From NCBI GenBank assembly GCA_014204635.1, contig JACHLS010000008.1, positions 145,452 to 209,451 on the forward strand: a stretch of 64,000 bases of DNA, read 5' to 3'. The notes under the pieces are model-generated. The model ran no database searches and was not told the origin of the DNA. It saw nothing but the letters and a program-made list of their open reading frames with translations. The DNA comes from Sporosarcina luteola (GTDB lineage: Bacteria > Bacillota > Bacilli > Bacillales_A > Planococcaceae). The position numbers and the translations under genes were made by a program. This document shows, piece after piece, positions 25,357-33,480 of the stretch; the first letter of the stretch is position 1, and the number at the start of each line of letters is the position of its first letter.

Positions 25357-25920
25357 TTATGAGGGGTTGGAGAAAGCAAACGGCCCCTTTATATATTCTT
25401 CCTTTAAGATACTCATCCTTAAACGGTCAACGAATACACCGTTTCGCAACCTGTCCTGTCTTAATATACCCTCTTCAACATATCCCATTCGTTTATAAGA
25501 TTTAATAGCTTTTTCATTATCAATTTCCACCCTAAGCCAAATCTTATTTAATTGTAATTCATTAAAGCCATAATCGATCATTTCTTCCATAGCGGCTAAT
25601 CCATAACCTTTACCCCAATACTTTTTATCTCCGATGGCAATTCCTAACTCAGCGTGTTTATTTAATTTATCAATATTTTTCAAATCAACCCAGCCTATAT
25701 GATTCCCATCTTGGTCAATAATAGCTTTTTGATCATACCCATTCGTTTTATTCATACACATTTCAATCCATTTGATTGTTTCTTCTTTACTGAAGGGGGG
25801 ATATTGTTCAGGCATGTTAAGATGTTTTGTAACTTCTTTATCGAGACACCATTGATAACGGTCTTCCGCATCATTACGTGTCAATTCTCTGAGAACTACT
25901 CTAGGGAGAACGATTTTCAC
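25357..25920 (-). CDS. GNAT N-acetyltransferase, RimJ/RimL type
   Basis: 187 residues. Starts MKIVLPRVVLRELTRNDAEDRYQWCLD; acetyl-CoA-binding segment YWGKGYGLAAMEEMIDYGF (R/Q-x-x-G-x-G/A type, about 110-128), then LNKIWLRVEIDNEKAIKSYKRMGYVEEG, the conserved end of the GNAT fold. RimJ/RimL-like enzymes acetylate N-terminal amines of proteins or small molecules such as drugs; the substrate is not evident. Weak SD (AGAAAGGTGTC) before ATG. Monocistronic. Confidence 0.85.
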   Translation of the reverse strand: MKIVLPRVVLRELTRNDAEDRYQWCLDKEVTKHLNMPEQYPPFSKEETIKWIEMCMNKTNGYDQKAIIDQDGNHIGWVDLKNIDKLNKHAELGIAIGDKKYWGKGYGLAAMEEMIDYGFNELQLNKIWLRVEIDNEKAIKSYKRMGYVEEGILRQDRLRNGVFVDRLRMSILKEEYIKGPFAFSNPS

Positions 25921-26053
25921 TTTTCATGACACCTTTCTAATTTTTATAGAGCTACTGAGTTATTCATTGCATTCTTGGCACTTGTTCTGTTCAATTCAAT
26001 GATTCATACCGTTTACCGTTTACCTATTGGAATTTTTCCTTTATGTTCAAAAT

Positions 26054-26076
26054 CCCCCGAACCATTCGTCCGAGGG
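26054..26076 (-). terminator. Terminator of rlmD (copy 2 of a repeated hairpin)
   Basis: Minus-strand CCCTCGGAC/GTTCGGGGG stem followed by ATTTTGAAC. About 52 bases past the rlmD stop. Confidence 0.65.
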
Positions 26077-26127
26077 AACATGAACACACTTCAGTTTTCA
26101 GTAAAAAATGATCTCATTGCCACAAAG

Positions 26128-27492
26128 CTATTTTAACTCAATCAACGCCACACACTCCACATGACTGCTTTGCGGGAACATATCCACCGGCTGCACTTCC
26201 TGTGTCCGGTAACCGCCATCCTCCAAAATCCGCAAATCGCGTGCCAACGTGCCTGGATTACAAGACACATAGACGACCCGCTTCGGCTTGTACTTCAAAA
26301 TCGTAGCCAGTAATTTATCATCACAGCCTTTGCGCGGCGGATCTACGACTAGGACATCAAACCGTTTTCCGTCTGCATACCACCTAGGTATGACATCTTC
26401 CGCTGCCCCTGCCTCAAAATGCGCATTCGTAATACCATTCAATTCAGCATTGCGTTTTGCATCTTCAATTGCTTGCGGGACAATTTCCACGCCGTATACT
26501 TCCTTCGCCCGCTGTGCAAGGAAGAGAGATATCGTTCCAATGCCGCAATAGGCATCAATAACCGTTTCATACCCAGATAGTTGGGCATATTCCAGTGCCT
26601 GTCCATACAGGACTTCCGTTTGCACGGGGTTCACTTGGTAAAAGGAACGTGCGGAAATTTCAAACTGGACATCTCCAATTTTGTCGATGATGACTGGTTT
26701 GCCGTACAAGTTGATCGTTTCATTTCCAAAAATGACGTTTGTCTTGTCTGGATTAACGTTTTGCATGATGGACGTCACTTCCGGCACGACACGCTTGATC
26801 AAATCCACCACTGCCTGTTTTTGCGGAAACTTCTTTTTCAACGTAACGAGTACAACCATAATCTCGCCTGTAGCCCGTCCTTTCCGTACAATCAAATGAC
26901 GCAACATGCCACGATGCGCTTTCTCATCATAGGCATCAAGGCCGAGCGCATGCATTTCATGCTTAAGCGTGGACATTAGCTGATCCGCTTCCTCGCTCTG
27001 AATGATGCAGACATCTGTGTCGACGATATGATGCGTCCGCGGCTTAAAGAAACCCGACACCACATGGCCGTTCCGTTCACTGAAGGGAATCTGTGATTTA
27101 TTGCGATAGCGCCATGGGTCCTGCATCCCTTTCACCGGATGGACCGGAACATGTGGCAGTTTCGCGATTCGATCGATGACATCGCGCACTTGCTTTTGTT
27201 TTTGCTGAAGTTGCGCTTCGTACGAAAGATGCTGCAATTGACAGCCGCCGCACTCCCAGAAAACATGGCATGGGGCTTCCACCCGCATCGGTGCTTGCCG
27301 CTTCACTTCAAGCAGTTCCGCAAATCCATAATTCTTCAAGGTTTTACCGACTTTGATTTCCACTTCTTCTCCAGGCAAAGCGCCCGGAATGAATAGCGGA
27401 TAACCTTCTACTTTGGCAACGCCTGATCCGTCATGCGTCAAATCTTCAACAGTGACGGTGAGGCGATCATTTTGATTTACAATAAAAGACAT
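26128..27492 (-). CDS. rlmD: 23S rRNA (uracil-5-)-methyltransferase, RlmD/RlmCD type
   Basis: The ATG at 27492, 8 bases after GGAGGAAG, gives 454 residues. An N-terminal TRAM domain (about 1-60) is followed by the [4Fe-4S] cysteines C-x5-C-x2-C (CHVFWECGGC, about 75-84), a SAM domain with DAYCGIGTISLFLA (about 315-328), DPPRKGC and the catalytic VSCNPGTLARDL (about 405-416). This is the RumA/YefA-type enzyme that makes m5U in 23S rRNA; in Bacillus the YefA enzyme modifies two sites. It sits next to the dgkB/gat cluster as in Bacillus, but with cyd and nudix genes between. Confidence 0.92.
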   Translation of the reverse strand: MSFIVNQNDRLTVTVEDLTHDGSGVAKVEGYPLFIPGALPGEEVEIKVGKTLKNYGFAELLEVKRQAPMRVEAPCHVFWECGGCQLQHLSYEAQLQQKQKQVRDVIDRIAKLPHVPVHPVKGMQDPWRYRNKSQIPFSERNGHVVSGFFKPRTHHIVDTDVCIIQSEEADQLMSTLKHEMHALGLDAYDEKAHRGMLRHLIVRKGRATGEIMVVLVTLKKKFPQKQAVVDLIKRVVPEVTSIMQNVNPDKTNVIFGNETINLYGKPVIIDKIGDVQFEISARSFYQVNPVQTEVLYGQALEYAQLSGYETVIDAYCGIGTISLFLAQRAKEVYGVEIVPQAIEDAKRNAELNGITNAHFEAGAAEDVIPRWYADGKRFDVLVVDPPRKGCDDKLLATILKYKPKRVVYVSCNPGTLARDLRILEDGGYRTQEVQPVDMFPQSSHVECVALIELK

Positions 27493-27580
27493 GTCGTTCT
27501 TCCTCCACATTTCGTATGTACACAGTGTAGCATGTTTTCATTGACGGTAAGCAGTTTCTGTACAATTTATCATGCAGAAA

Positions 27581-27618
27581 AGGGACAACTCTCATTTGAT
27601 GAATGGAGAATTGTCCCT
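27581..27618. terminator. Imperfect hairpin upstream of rlmD
   Basis: AGGGACAACTCTC pairs with GAGAATTGTCCCT apart from one bulge. It lies just left of the repeat array and could end leftward transcription coming from the cyd operon before rlmD. Confidence 0.5.
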
Positions 27619-27696
27619 CTAAAGGTTATGATCTGTCACGATTCAGGAGAAGGAGAATCGATTTAATAGTTTAAGCAGCTGCTTCACAACTGTGAT

Positions 27697-28275
27697 TTTG
27701 GCGCAATCGCCTACGTTTTTGGCACGCCACTGTCTTTATTTGGCACACACCAGGCTTCATTTGGTACTTTTTCGTTGTTTTTGGCATGTAGACAGCTGAA
27801 TTTGGCGTGTTCTCCTGTTAATTTGGCACATTTGTTGATCATTTGGCGCCTGGCCTCGTGGTGACTGATGTTCACATGGCTTACCCGTGTTCCGCTAGGT
27901 ATTCTGGCATTCAAATCGGCGTTCTGGCGGTCAACAGGATATTCTGGCGGTCAATTCAGCTTTCTGGCGTTCATCATGATATTCTGGCGTTCAAACCGGC
28001 GTTCTGGCGGTCAGCAGCATATTCTGGCGTTCAAACCAGCTTTCTGGCGTTCACCATCATATTCTGGCGGTCAAACCGGCGTTCTGGCGGTCAACAGGAT
28101 ATTCTGGCGTTCAATTCAGCTTTCTGGCGTTCATCATGATATTCTGGCGGTCAAACCGGCGTTCTGGCGGTCAAACCAGCTTTCTGGTATTCTGGCGTTC
28201 AAATCGGTATTCTGGCGGTCACCAGCATATTCAAGCGTTCTAATCAGCTTTCTGGCGTTCACACGATATGCTGGC
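27697..28275 (+). repeat. Array of about 27 phased ~20-bp repeats, TTCTGGCG core
   Basis: From 27901 to 28180 there are 14 units of exactly 20 bases, each N-TTCTGGCG-(T/G)-TCA plus 7 variable bases, then a truncated unit and about five more to 28275. Variable parts recur in the order GGC, GAT/CAT, AGC, GAT/CAT, giving an 80-base higher-order repeat. The left third (27697-27860) is an older, looser form with TTTGGC every 20-21 bases. Period 20 is not a multiple of 3, so any open frame here is by chance. No cas genes; spacers too short for CRISPR. Lies between rlmD and cydS. Function unknown. Confidence 0.85.
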
Positions 28276-28335
28276 GGTCGCCCTTTTACAGGTCCATCAT
28301 ACAGGTCATCCACGAAACAAACCCTCACATCTTAC

Positions 28336-28482
28336 TCACTTCTTCGTCTTCCGCTTCCTTTTCCGTCCTCCATTGACGACCGCTTCGTCTTTCGGGGCAA
28401 TGAAGAATCCTACGACGAGTGCGGCGATAAGGACAAGGAAGGGAGCATAGAAAATATAGAACTCTGTAAACGTTGTTGGCAT
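28336..28482 (-). CDS. cydS: Small subunit-like protein of cytochrome bd oxidase (CydS-like)
   Basis: 48 residues from the ATG at 28482, with AAGGAG 9 bases upstream. MPTTFTEFYIFYAPFLVLIAALVVGFFIAPKDE is one membrane helix of the type seen in CydS/CydX subunits (FYAPF...APKD is a frequent form in Bacillales), followed by a strongly basic tail (RKRKRKTKK). It follows cydB by 13 bases and is surely in the same operon. CydS in Geobacillus occupies a groove next to CydA and stabilises the haems. Confidence 0.75.
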   Translation of the reverse strand: MPTTFTEFYIFYAPFLVLIAALVVGFFIAPKDEAVVNGGRKRKRKTKK

Positions 28483-28495
28483 GGTCAACATCTCC

Positions 28496-29521
28496 TTATG
28501 CGTGGTGGTCGCTTTTACCGCGGACATAGTCTTTATTAAACAGGAACAGCCGCATGATCAGGATGAGCGACGGGATCAGCAAACATAGGCCCAGGATGAA
28601 CGCGATGACGAGTGCGGTCGCCATGGCCGGGTTGGTGAAGCTGTCGTACAAGGTCAAGTACGGATAGAGCAGGTAGGGATAATGGGACGCGCCATAGCCG
28701 AAGAAGGCGAAGGCGAATTGGCCGCCGAGCAGGCCGAAAGCCCAGCCGTATTGCTTCCGCTTGGCAAGAAGATAGACCGTCCCGATAAATAAGATGAACG
28801 AGATGAGAAACATCGGCCAGAATGTTTGGATGTTCTCGTAATGCTCTGGGTTATGCTTGCGCAATTCAAATATGATGCCACCTGCCGTCACAATGGTCGG
28901 AAGCGCCCAAATAAGCGCATATTTCCTGAGCAGGCCGGTCGCCTCAATGTCACCTGCTTTATGTGCATACCATGTAAGGAAGACCGCCGAAATATAGAGC
29001 GTAGCGGATAAACTCAATACGACAATCGACCAGGTGAGCGGACTTGTGAACAATATCCAATAGTCAAGGACAGGCCGGCCATCCACCATCTCGATAAAGC
29101 CGCCTTCTGATATCGTCAAAACGATGGACAGAGAGGCTGGAATCAGCAAACCGGCCAAGCCATACATGAAGGAATATCCTTTATGCCCCCTTGCGCCATA
29201 TGTCTCAAATGCATAATAGGAGCCGCGTACTGCGAGCAGAATAATCCCGAAACTGACCGGGACGAGCAAGGTGGTTCCGTAATAAAAAGCCGTTTTCGGA
29301 AAGAATCCGATAATGCCGACAAAGAAGAAGACGAGAAAGACGTTGGTTACTTCCCAGACAGGAGACAGATAACGCTGGATGACATTTGTCAAGATCCGTT
29401 GTTTCCCTGTCAGCAAACTGTAAGCATTAAAAAAGCCTGCCCCGAAATCGATGGCGCCTACCATGATGTAGCCGAACAAGAATGTCCAAAGAACCGATAT
29501 ACCGAGAATTTCTAAATTCAT
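28496..29521 (-). CDS. cydB: Cytochrome bd-type quinol oxidase subunit II
   Basis: 341 residues, about nine membrane spans. Starts MNLEILGISVLWTFLFGYIMVGAIDFGAGFF, the conserved CydB beginning (FDxGxG-like), and has FLTWYAHKAGDIEATGLLRKYAL in the middle. Partner of CydA; together they reduce oxygen with quinol without proton pumping. Length is near the B. subtilis YthB form. Start overlaps the cydA stop by 4 bases (ATGA). Confidence 0.9.
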   Translation of the reverse strand: MNLEILGISVLWTFLFGYIMVGAIDFGAGFFNAYSLLTGKQRILTNVIQRYLSPVWEVTNVFLVFFFVGIIGFFPKTAFYYGTTLLVPVSFGIILLAVRGSYYAFETYGARGHKGYSFMYGLAGLLIPASLSIVLTISEGGFIEMVDGRPVLDYWILFTSPLTWSIVVLSLSATLYISAVFLTWYAHKAGDIEATGLLRKYALIWALPTIVTAGGIIFELRKHNPEHYENIQTFWPMFLISFILFIGTVYLLAKRKQYGWAFGLLGGQFAFAFFGYGASHYPYLLYPYLTLYDSFTNPAMATALVIAFILGLCLLIPSLILIMRLFLFNKDYVRGKSDHHA

Positions 29522-30867
29522 CGCACATCTCCGCCCCTTTCCGCATGACGGTCTTCCAATTCACGTTCCACTGGATTTTTGCGGAACATCCTTCGCAATA
29601 CGACTACGCTGCCAGTACCAAGTACGAGATACAGCAAACAGAATAATATAAGCATGAGATCGACATGGCCGCTCGTCGTCGCCGCTTCCTCCACCCGCAT
29701 GATATGGCGTAGAATCCACGGTTGCCGTCCCACTTCAGCCAGCCACCAACCGGCTTCAATAGCGAGAAAAGCCAATGGTCCGCCCAGAACGATGAGCCAG
29801 CGGAACCATCTGGATTGGACAGACTTCCACCCACGCCTGATGCCGATCCAGAACCATCCGGCGAGTACGACCATCCACATCCCAATTAACACCATGATAT
29901 TAAATAAGTAATGGATATACAGAGGTGGCCGTTCATCGACCGGGAATTGATCCAAGCCGATCACTTCCGCTTTCGGGTTGTTATGTGCCAGCAAGGAAAG
30001 GCCAAATGGCACTTTAATGGCGTACTTGACTTCATCCTCATCTTTCAAGATGCCTAACAATACAAGCTCTGCGTTCTCTTTGGTCTCAAAATGCCATTCT
30101 GCTGCGGCCAGCTTCTCTGGTTGGTATTCCGCTAAATATTTTCCGGAAAAGTCACCGATGATGGCGGCCCCGATTGAAAAAACCAGACCGAGCTTCATGG
30201 TTAAATAAAGAGCTTTTTTATGATAGATATGGTCGGAACCCTTCAACAATCTGAAAGCGGCTATGGCGGCCAGCACGAACGCCGCTGTCATATATGCCGT
30301 TATGACGACATGCGCCACTTTCGTTGGCATCGCCGGGTTGAACATCGCCAAAATAGGATTAATGTTGACCAGCTGTCCATCGACAATATCAAAGCCTTGC
30401 GGCGCGTTCATGAATGCATTGACGATAGTAATGAACACCGCTGAGAAAGAAGCGCCAATGGCAACTGGCACAAGCAATAGCAAATGCTTCTTCTGGTTCT
30501 CGAACCGGTCCCAAGTATATAAATAAATTCCGAGGAAAATGGCTTCAAAAAAGAATGCGAATGTTTCCATGAACAATGGCAATGCAATGACATTTCCCGC
30601 AAGTTCCATGAAATTCGGCCACAATAAAGACAACTGCAGGCCAATCGCCGTGCCTGTCACAACGCCGACAGCCACGGTAATGACAAAACCGCGTGCCCAG
30701 CGCCTTGCCAGCAGTATGTAATGCTCATCATTTTTCTTAATGCCGACCCACTGGGCAATCATGATCATAATGGGCACACCCACACCAATGGTCGCATACA
30801 AAATGTGAAAGCTTAGTGTCAACTCCGTTAAGACGCGCGAATAAAACACTGCTTCTTCATTTATCAT
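29518..30867 (-). CDS. cydA: Cytochrome bd-type quinol oxidase subunit I
   Basis: 449 residues. The haem region starts RVLTELTLSFHILYATIGVG with the axial His, and MPTKVAHVVITAYMTAAF and GRQPWILRHIMRVEEAAT carry later conserved residues; the quinol loop between spans 6 and 7 is short (about residues 245-285). That places it with the short-loop YthA/CioA-type subunits. SD GAGGGGGCAGGG lies between a small upstream ORF and the ATG. Allows respiration at low oxygen or under nitric oxide or cyanide stress. Confidence 0.9.
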   Translation of the reverse strand: MINEEAVFYSRVLTELTLSFHILYATIGVGVPIMIMIAQWVGIKKNDEHYILLARRWARGFVITVAVGVVTGTAIGLQLSLLWPNFMELAGNVIALPLFMETFAFFFEAIFLGIYLYTWDRFENQKKHLLLLVPVAIGASFSAVFITIVNAFMNAPQGFDIVDGQLVNINPILAMFNPAMPTKVAHVVITAYMTAAFVLAAIAAFRLLKGSDHIYHKKALYLTMKLGLVFSIGAAIIGDFSGKYLAEYQPEKLAAAEWHFETKENAELVLLGILKDEDEVKYAIKVPFGLSLLAHNNPKAEVIGLDQFPVDERPPLYIHYLFNIMVLIGMWMVVLAGWFWIGIRRGWKSVQSRWFRWLIVLGGPLAFLAIEAGWWLAEVGRQPWILRHIMRVEEAATTSGHVDLMLILFCLLYLVLGTGSVVVLRRMFRKNPVERELEDRHAERGGDVR

Positions 30868-30883
30868 TTTTTACCCTGCCCCC

Positions 30884-30976
30884 TCATCCGAGAATTCGTC
30901 CAAGAATGGATACGAACATTATGGCTGCCACAATAAATGCAAGCCACATCAACCACTTTTCTTGTTTTTTATACAC
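30884..30976 (-). CDS. 30-residue single-span membrane peptide upstream of cydA
   Basis: GTG start, sequence MYKKQEKWLMWLAFIVAAIM then FVSILGRILG, stop 16 bases before the cydA ATG. One clean hydrophobic helix with a basic N-terminus, of the size of CydX/YnhF-type oxidase peptides. SD is weak (AAAAGAG, 10 bases). Position at the head of the cyd operon supports a real gene; the absence of a good SD argues for caution. Confidence 0.5.
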   Translation of the reverse strand: MYKKQEKWLMWLAFIVAAIMFVSILGRILG

Positions 30977-31198
30977 TGGATATCAGCTCTTTTCGTTAAA
31001 GTGATCCTTTCTTATCCTTCCCTCATTTATAGGAAGAATAACTTTCAATTATGAGGTATCTGTGAATAATCTTCGTCGAATCGGGTACGGACTAAGGACA
31101 AATACATGACATTGCCAGAAGTATAACAAACAACATACTTGCGAATCTTTGGAATGTTAAGTAGAATGAATAAATTACTAGTTAGAGAGGTGAACACA

Positions 31199-31636
31199 AT
31201 GGAAGTGAAAAGAAAAGTATTGGCGTATATAACAAAAGGAGTACAAGACAACTTGAAACTCCTTGTGTTCGAGCATAAGGGCAACCCAGAGGCAGGCATC
31301 CAAGTGCCTGGTGGAACCATCGAAGAAGATGAGTTGCTCATTGACGCACTTTATCGTGAAGTGGAAGAGGAGACGGGAATTCCTCGTGAGCGTTTGGAGT
31401 TAGTCGGCAAGCTTCATAAAAAGAACCATTATCCTAAAAACCAGAATGACGTCATCTATGAACGGAACATTTTCCATTTAGCTTATACGGGAAGTCAGGA
31501 GGAAGCATGGGAAAATTGTGTGCATAGTGATGGCAAGGATGACGGGTTGATCTTTTGCTGCCGATGGATACCGATGGATCAACTGCCCAGTTTGGCAAGG
31601 CGGCAAGATGAAGCAATTGATTTTATAGATTTATGA
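31199..31636 (+). CDS. NUDIX hydrolase
   Basis: ATG at 31199 follows GAGAGGTG at 6 bases; longer frames upstream have no SD. 145 residues. Nudix box GGTIEEDELLIDALYREVEE followed by ETGI (G-x5-E-x7-R-E-x2-E-E-x-G) at residues about 40-63. The rest is short and gives no hint of the pyrophosphate substrate. Stands alone, convergent with dgkB, sharing a terminator. Confidence 0.88.
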   Translation: MEVKRKVLAYITKGVQDNLKLLVFEHKGNPEAGIQVPGGTIEEDELLIDALYREVEEETGIPRERLELVGKLHKKNHYPKNQNDVIYERNIFHLAYTGSQEEAWENCVHSDGKDDGLIFCCRWIPMDQLPSLARRQDEAIDFIDL

Positions 31637-31670
31637 CTTTATTTCTGTTGTTTACCCCAAAGACCAAACA

Positions 31671-31714
31671 AAAAAACCCGCATGTCCGCGGAATTGTGGA
31701 CCATGCAGGTTTTT
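31671..31714. terminator. Bidirectional terminator between nudix gene and dgkB
   Basis: AAAAAACC-C-GCATG-T-CC pairs with GG-AC-CATGC-A-GGTTTTTT. A and T runs on the two sides serve both convergent genes. Confidence 0.8.
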
Positions 31715-31794
31715 TATGTTGATCGATTGCTTGTACTATAATCTCTGGCAGAAAAGGTAAAATCCCTTTTTCTGTTGGTACGGAATTCCCCGAA

Positions 31795-32709
31795 TTAAAC
31801 GCGGTCCTGTTCCCGTAACTCATCATAGGGTGCAAACATCTCAATATGACGATATAGATTCTCGAACGTTGCAGGCAATGTGCCTCCGTATTCTCCATCT
31901 AGGTTCAACAATACTTCCTCTTCTGATGTCACTTTGATGCGCTCCGCGCTTGTTGAGATGACAAGAGGATCGTCCAAATGCTCGCCGCGGAGTGCCAGGG
32001 AGACGACTCGGATAAATTCGGCGATATTGCACTTTTTTAAAATGAGCAACGTAAACTTTCCATCGTTAATGCTCGATTGGGGTGCCAGTTTCTCGAAACC
32101 GCCAACCGAATTGGTCAAGCCGACGAGGAAAAGCATCGCCTCCTCATCAAACACTTCCCCGTCATATTCAATGCGGACGGGGCTGGAGTGAATAGACGGC
32201 AGCATCTCGATTCCTTTTAAGTAATACGCAAGCTGGCCTAACATCGTCTTCAGACGACTTGGTACTTCATATGTCAATTCGGTCAATCGGCCGCCCCCGG
32301 CGATATTGATGAAATATCGATTGCCATTCATCAAACCGACATCGACAGGTATAGACTTCCCTTCAATGATGATATCGAGCGCAGCGTCGATATCCCGCGG
32401 TATACGCAATGCCCTCGCGAAGTCGTTCGTTGTACCAGTCGGTATCAACCCGATTTTTGGGCGGTTTTCGTATGACGAGACACCAGCTACCACCTCATTC
32501 AAGGTCCCATCTCCGCCTGATGCAATAATTAAATCAAATCCCCGCTCCACGGCATGCTTGGCTGCCTCTGTCGCATCCCCCTCGCATGTCGTCGCATGGG
32601 CGGACGTTTCATAACCTGCCTGTTCCAATCTCTCCAGTACTTCAGCCAGATGCTTGCGAAACACTTCTCTTCCTGCTGTCGGATTGTAAATTATTCGTGC
32701 ACGCTTCAT
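31795..32709 (-). CDS. dgkB: Diacylglycerol kinase, DgkB/YerQ type
   Basis: 304 residues. RIIYNPTAGRE (start), ASGGDGTLNEVV (nucleotide-binding GGDGT, about 64-75), IPTGTTNDFARAL (about 88-100) and a later LNLDGEYGG-type metal site are all lipid kinase features. DgkB rephosphorylates diacylglycerol released by lipoteichoic acid synthesis. In Bacillus it lies directly after gatB, as here apart from one inserted thioredoxin-like gene. ATG after AGAGGTAACGAGG. Confidence 0.92.
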   Translation of the reverse strand: MKRARIIYNPTAGREVFRKHLAEVLERLEQAGYETSAHATTCEGDATEAAKHAVERGFDLIIASGGDGTLNEVVAGVSSYENRPKIGLIPTGTTNDFARALRIPRDIDAALDIIIEGKSIPVDVGLMNGNRYFINIAGGGRLTELTYEVPSRLKTMLGQLAYYLKGIEMLPSIHSSPVRIEYDGEVFDEEAMLFLVGLTNSVGGFEKLAPQSSINDGKFTLLILKKCNIAEFIRVVSLALRGEHLDDPLVISTSAERIKVTSEEEVLLNLDGEYGGTLPATFENLYRHIEMFAPYDELREQDRV

Positions 32710-32788
32710 CCTCGTTACCTCTCAATTCAACAAATATGATAATAGTCCGTCATTCTTAAGACGTTTACGATCAGTCTGGAGTTCCGCC

Positions 32789-33358
32789 TTATGCCTTTTC
32801 TTGCAAGACTGGCATGAATGTTGTACGCAAATCCTCATAAACCGTCAACCACAGTTCCGGTTTCGATGTGTATTCAGCCATTAGTGTTTCAATGAAAGCC
32901 TTCTGTTTCTCCTCGAACTCCGGATGATCCTTAGGGGGCAGCTGCTCGCGTCGCTTCAACACGTCTTGCTGAATAGATGCGGCACGTGGTCCCCATTTTG
33001 AAGCTACTTCCCCATTGTGATCAAGCAGCAAATAAATCGGTATCGAACGGCCGCCATTCGTTAAATGTCTGTCAATCAAATCGGTATCGGCATCCCGATA
33101 CACGGTACGCACATCCAAATCGGCCGCTTCCGCGATTCGGCGCAAGATGGCATTATTCATCATGGCATCTCCACACCAATCCTCAGTGATAACAAGAATG
33201 TCAGGCTTTTTCTCCTTAAGCAATTCAATGAAACCGTCGTCTTGAGGGACTTCGAATTTTTCATATACCCGTTCTGTGTTCTCTTTATGCTTCTCCATTT
33301 TGGCCGTGTAGTCGGCCAGAGAAATCGCTTCGTCAAAATATTGTTTTTCCGTTTTCAT
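32789..33358 (-). CDS. Thioredoxin-fold family protein
   Basis: ATG at 33358 with GGAG sequences upstream; a GTG three codons earlier is too close to the SD. 189 residues. ILVITEDWCGDAMMNNAILRR carries the WCxxA form of the active site, so only one Cys of the usual CxxC remains (CGDA). SIPIYLLLDHNGEV has the cis-Pro. This is the small family found in many Bacillales near housekeeping genes (often called thioredoxin family). With a lone Cys it probably is not a classic dithiol oxidoreductase. Sits between gatB and dgkB. Confidence 0.75.
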   Translation of the reverse strand: MKTEKQYFDEAISLADYTAKMEKHKENTERVYEKFEVPQDDGFIELLKEKKPDILVITEDWCGDAMMNNAILRRIAEAADLDVRTVYRDADTDLIDRHLTNGGRSIPIYLLLDHNGEVASKWGPRAASIQQDVLKRREQLPPKDHPEFEEKQKAFIETLMAEYTSKPELWLTVYEDLRTTFMPVLQEKA

Positions 33359-33480
33359 TGTCTCCACTCTCCTTTATCCCAGTTTACGTATTCATCTGCC
33401 AGGAGGCAAACGACACGTTCAGAAAACGCCCTATGTCTTGACTCGGTGAAGCCAACCATAGGACGTCCATTACTTCGCAT

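Noticed and set aside
27697..28275. CRISPR array
   Set aside because: Repeat about 12-13 bases and variable part 7-8 bases, no cas genes, spacers recurring.
27843..28539. Long open frames through the first repeat array encoding repeated Phe-Trp-Arg-Ser peptides
   Set aside because: They arise from the 20-base repeat in successive frames, have no SD and run into the cyd genes on the other strand.
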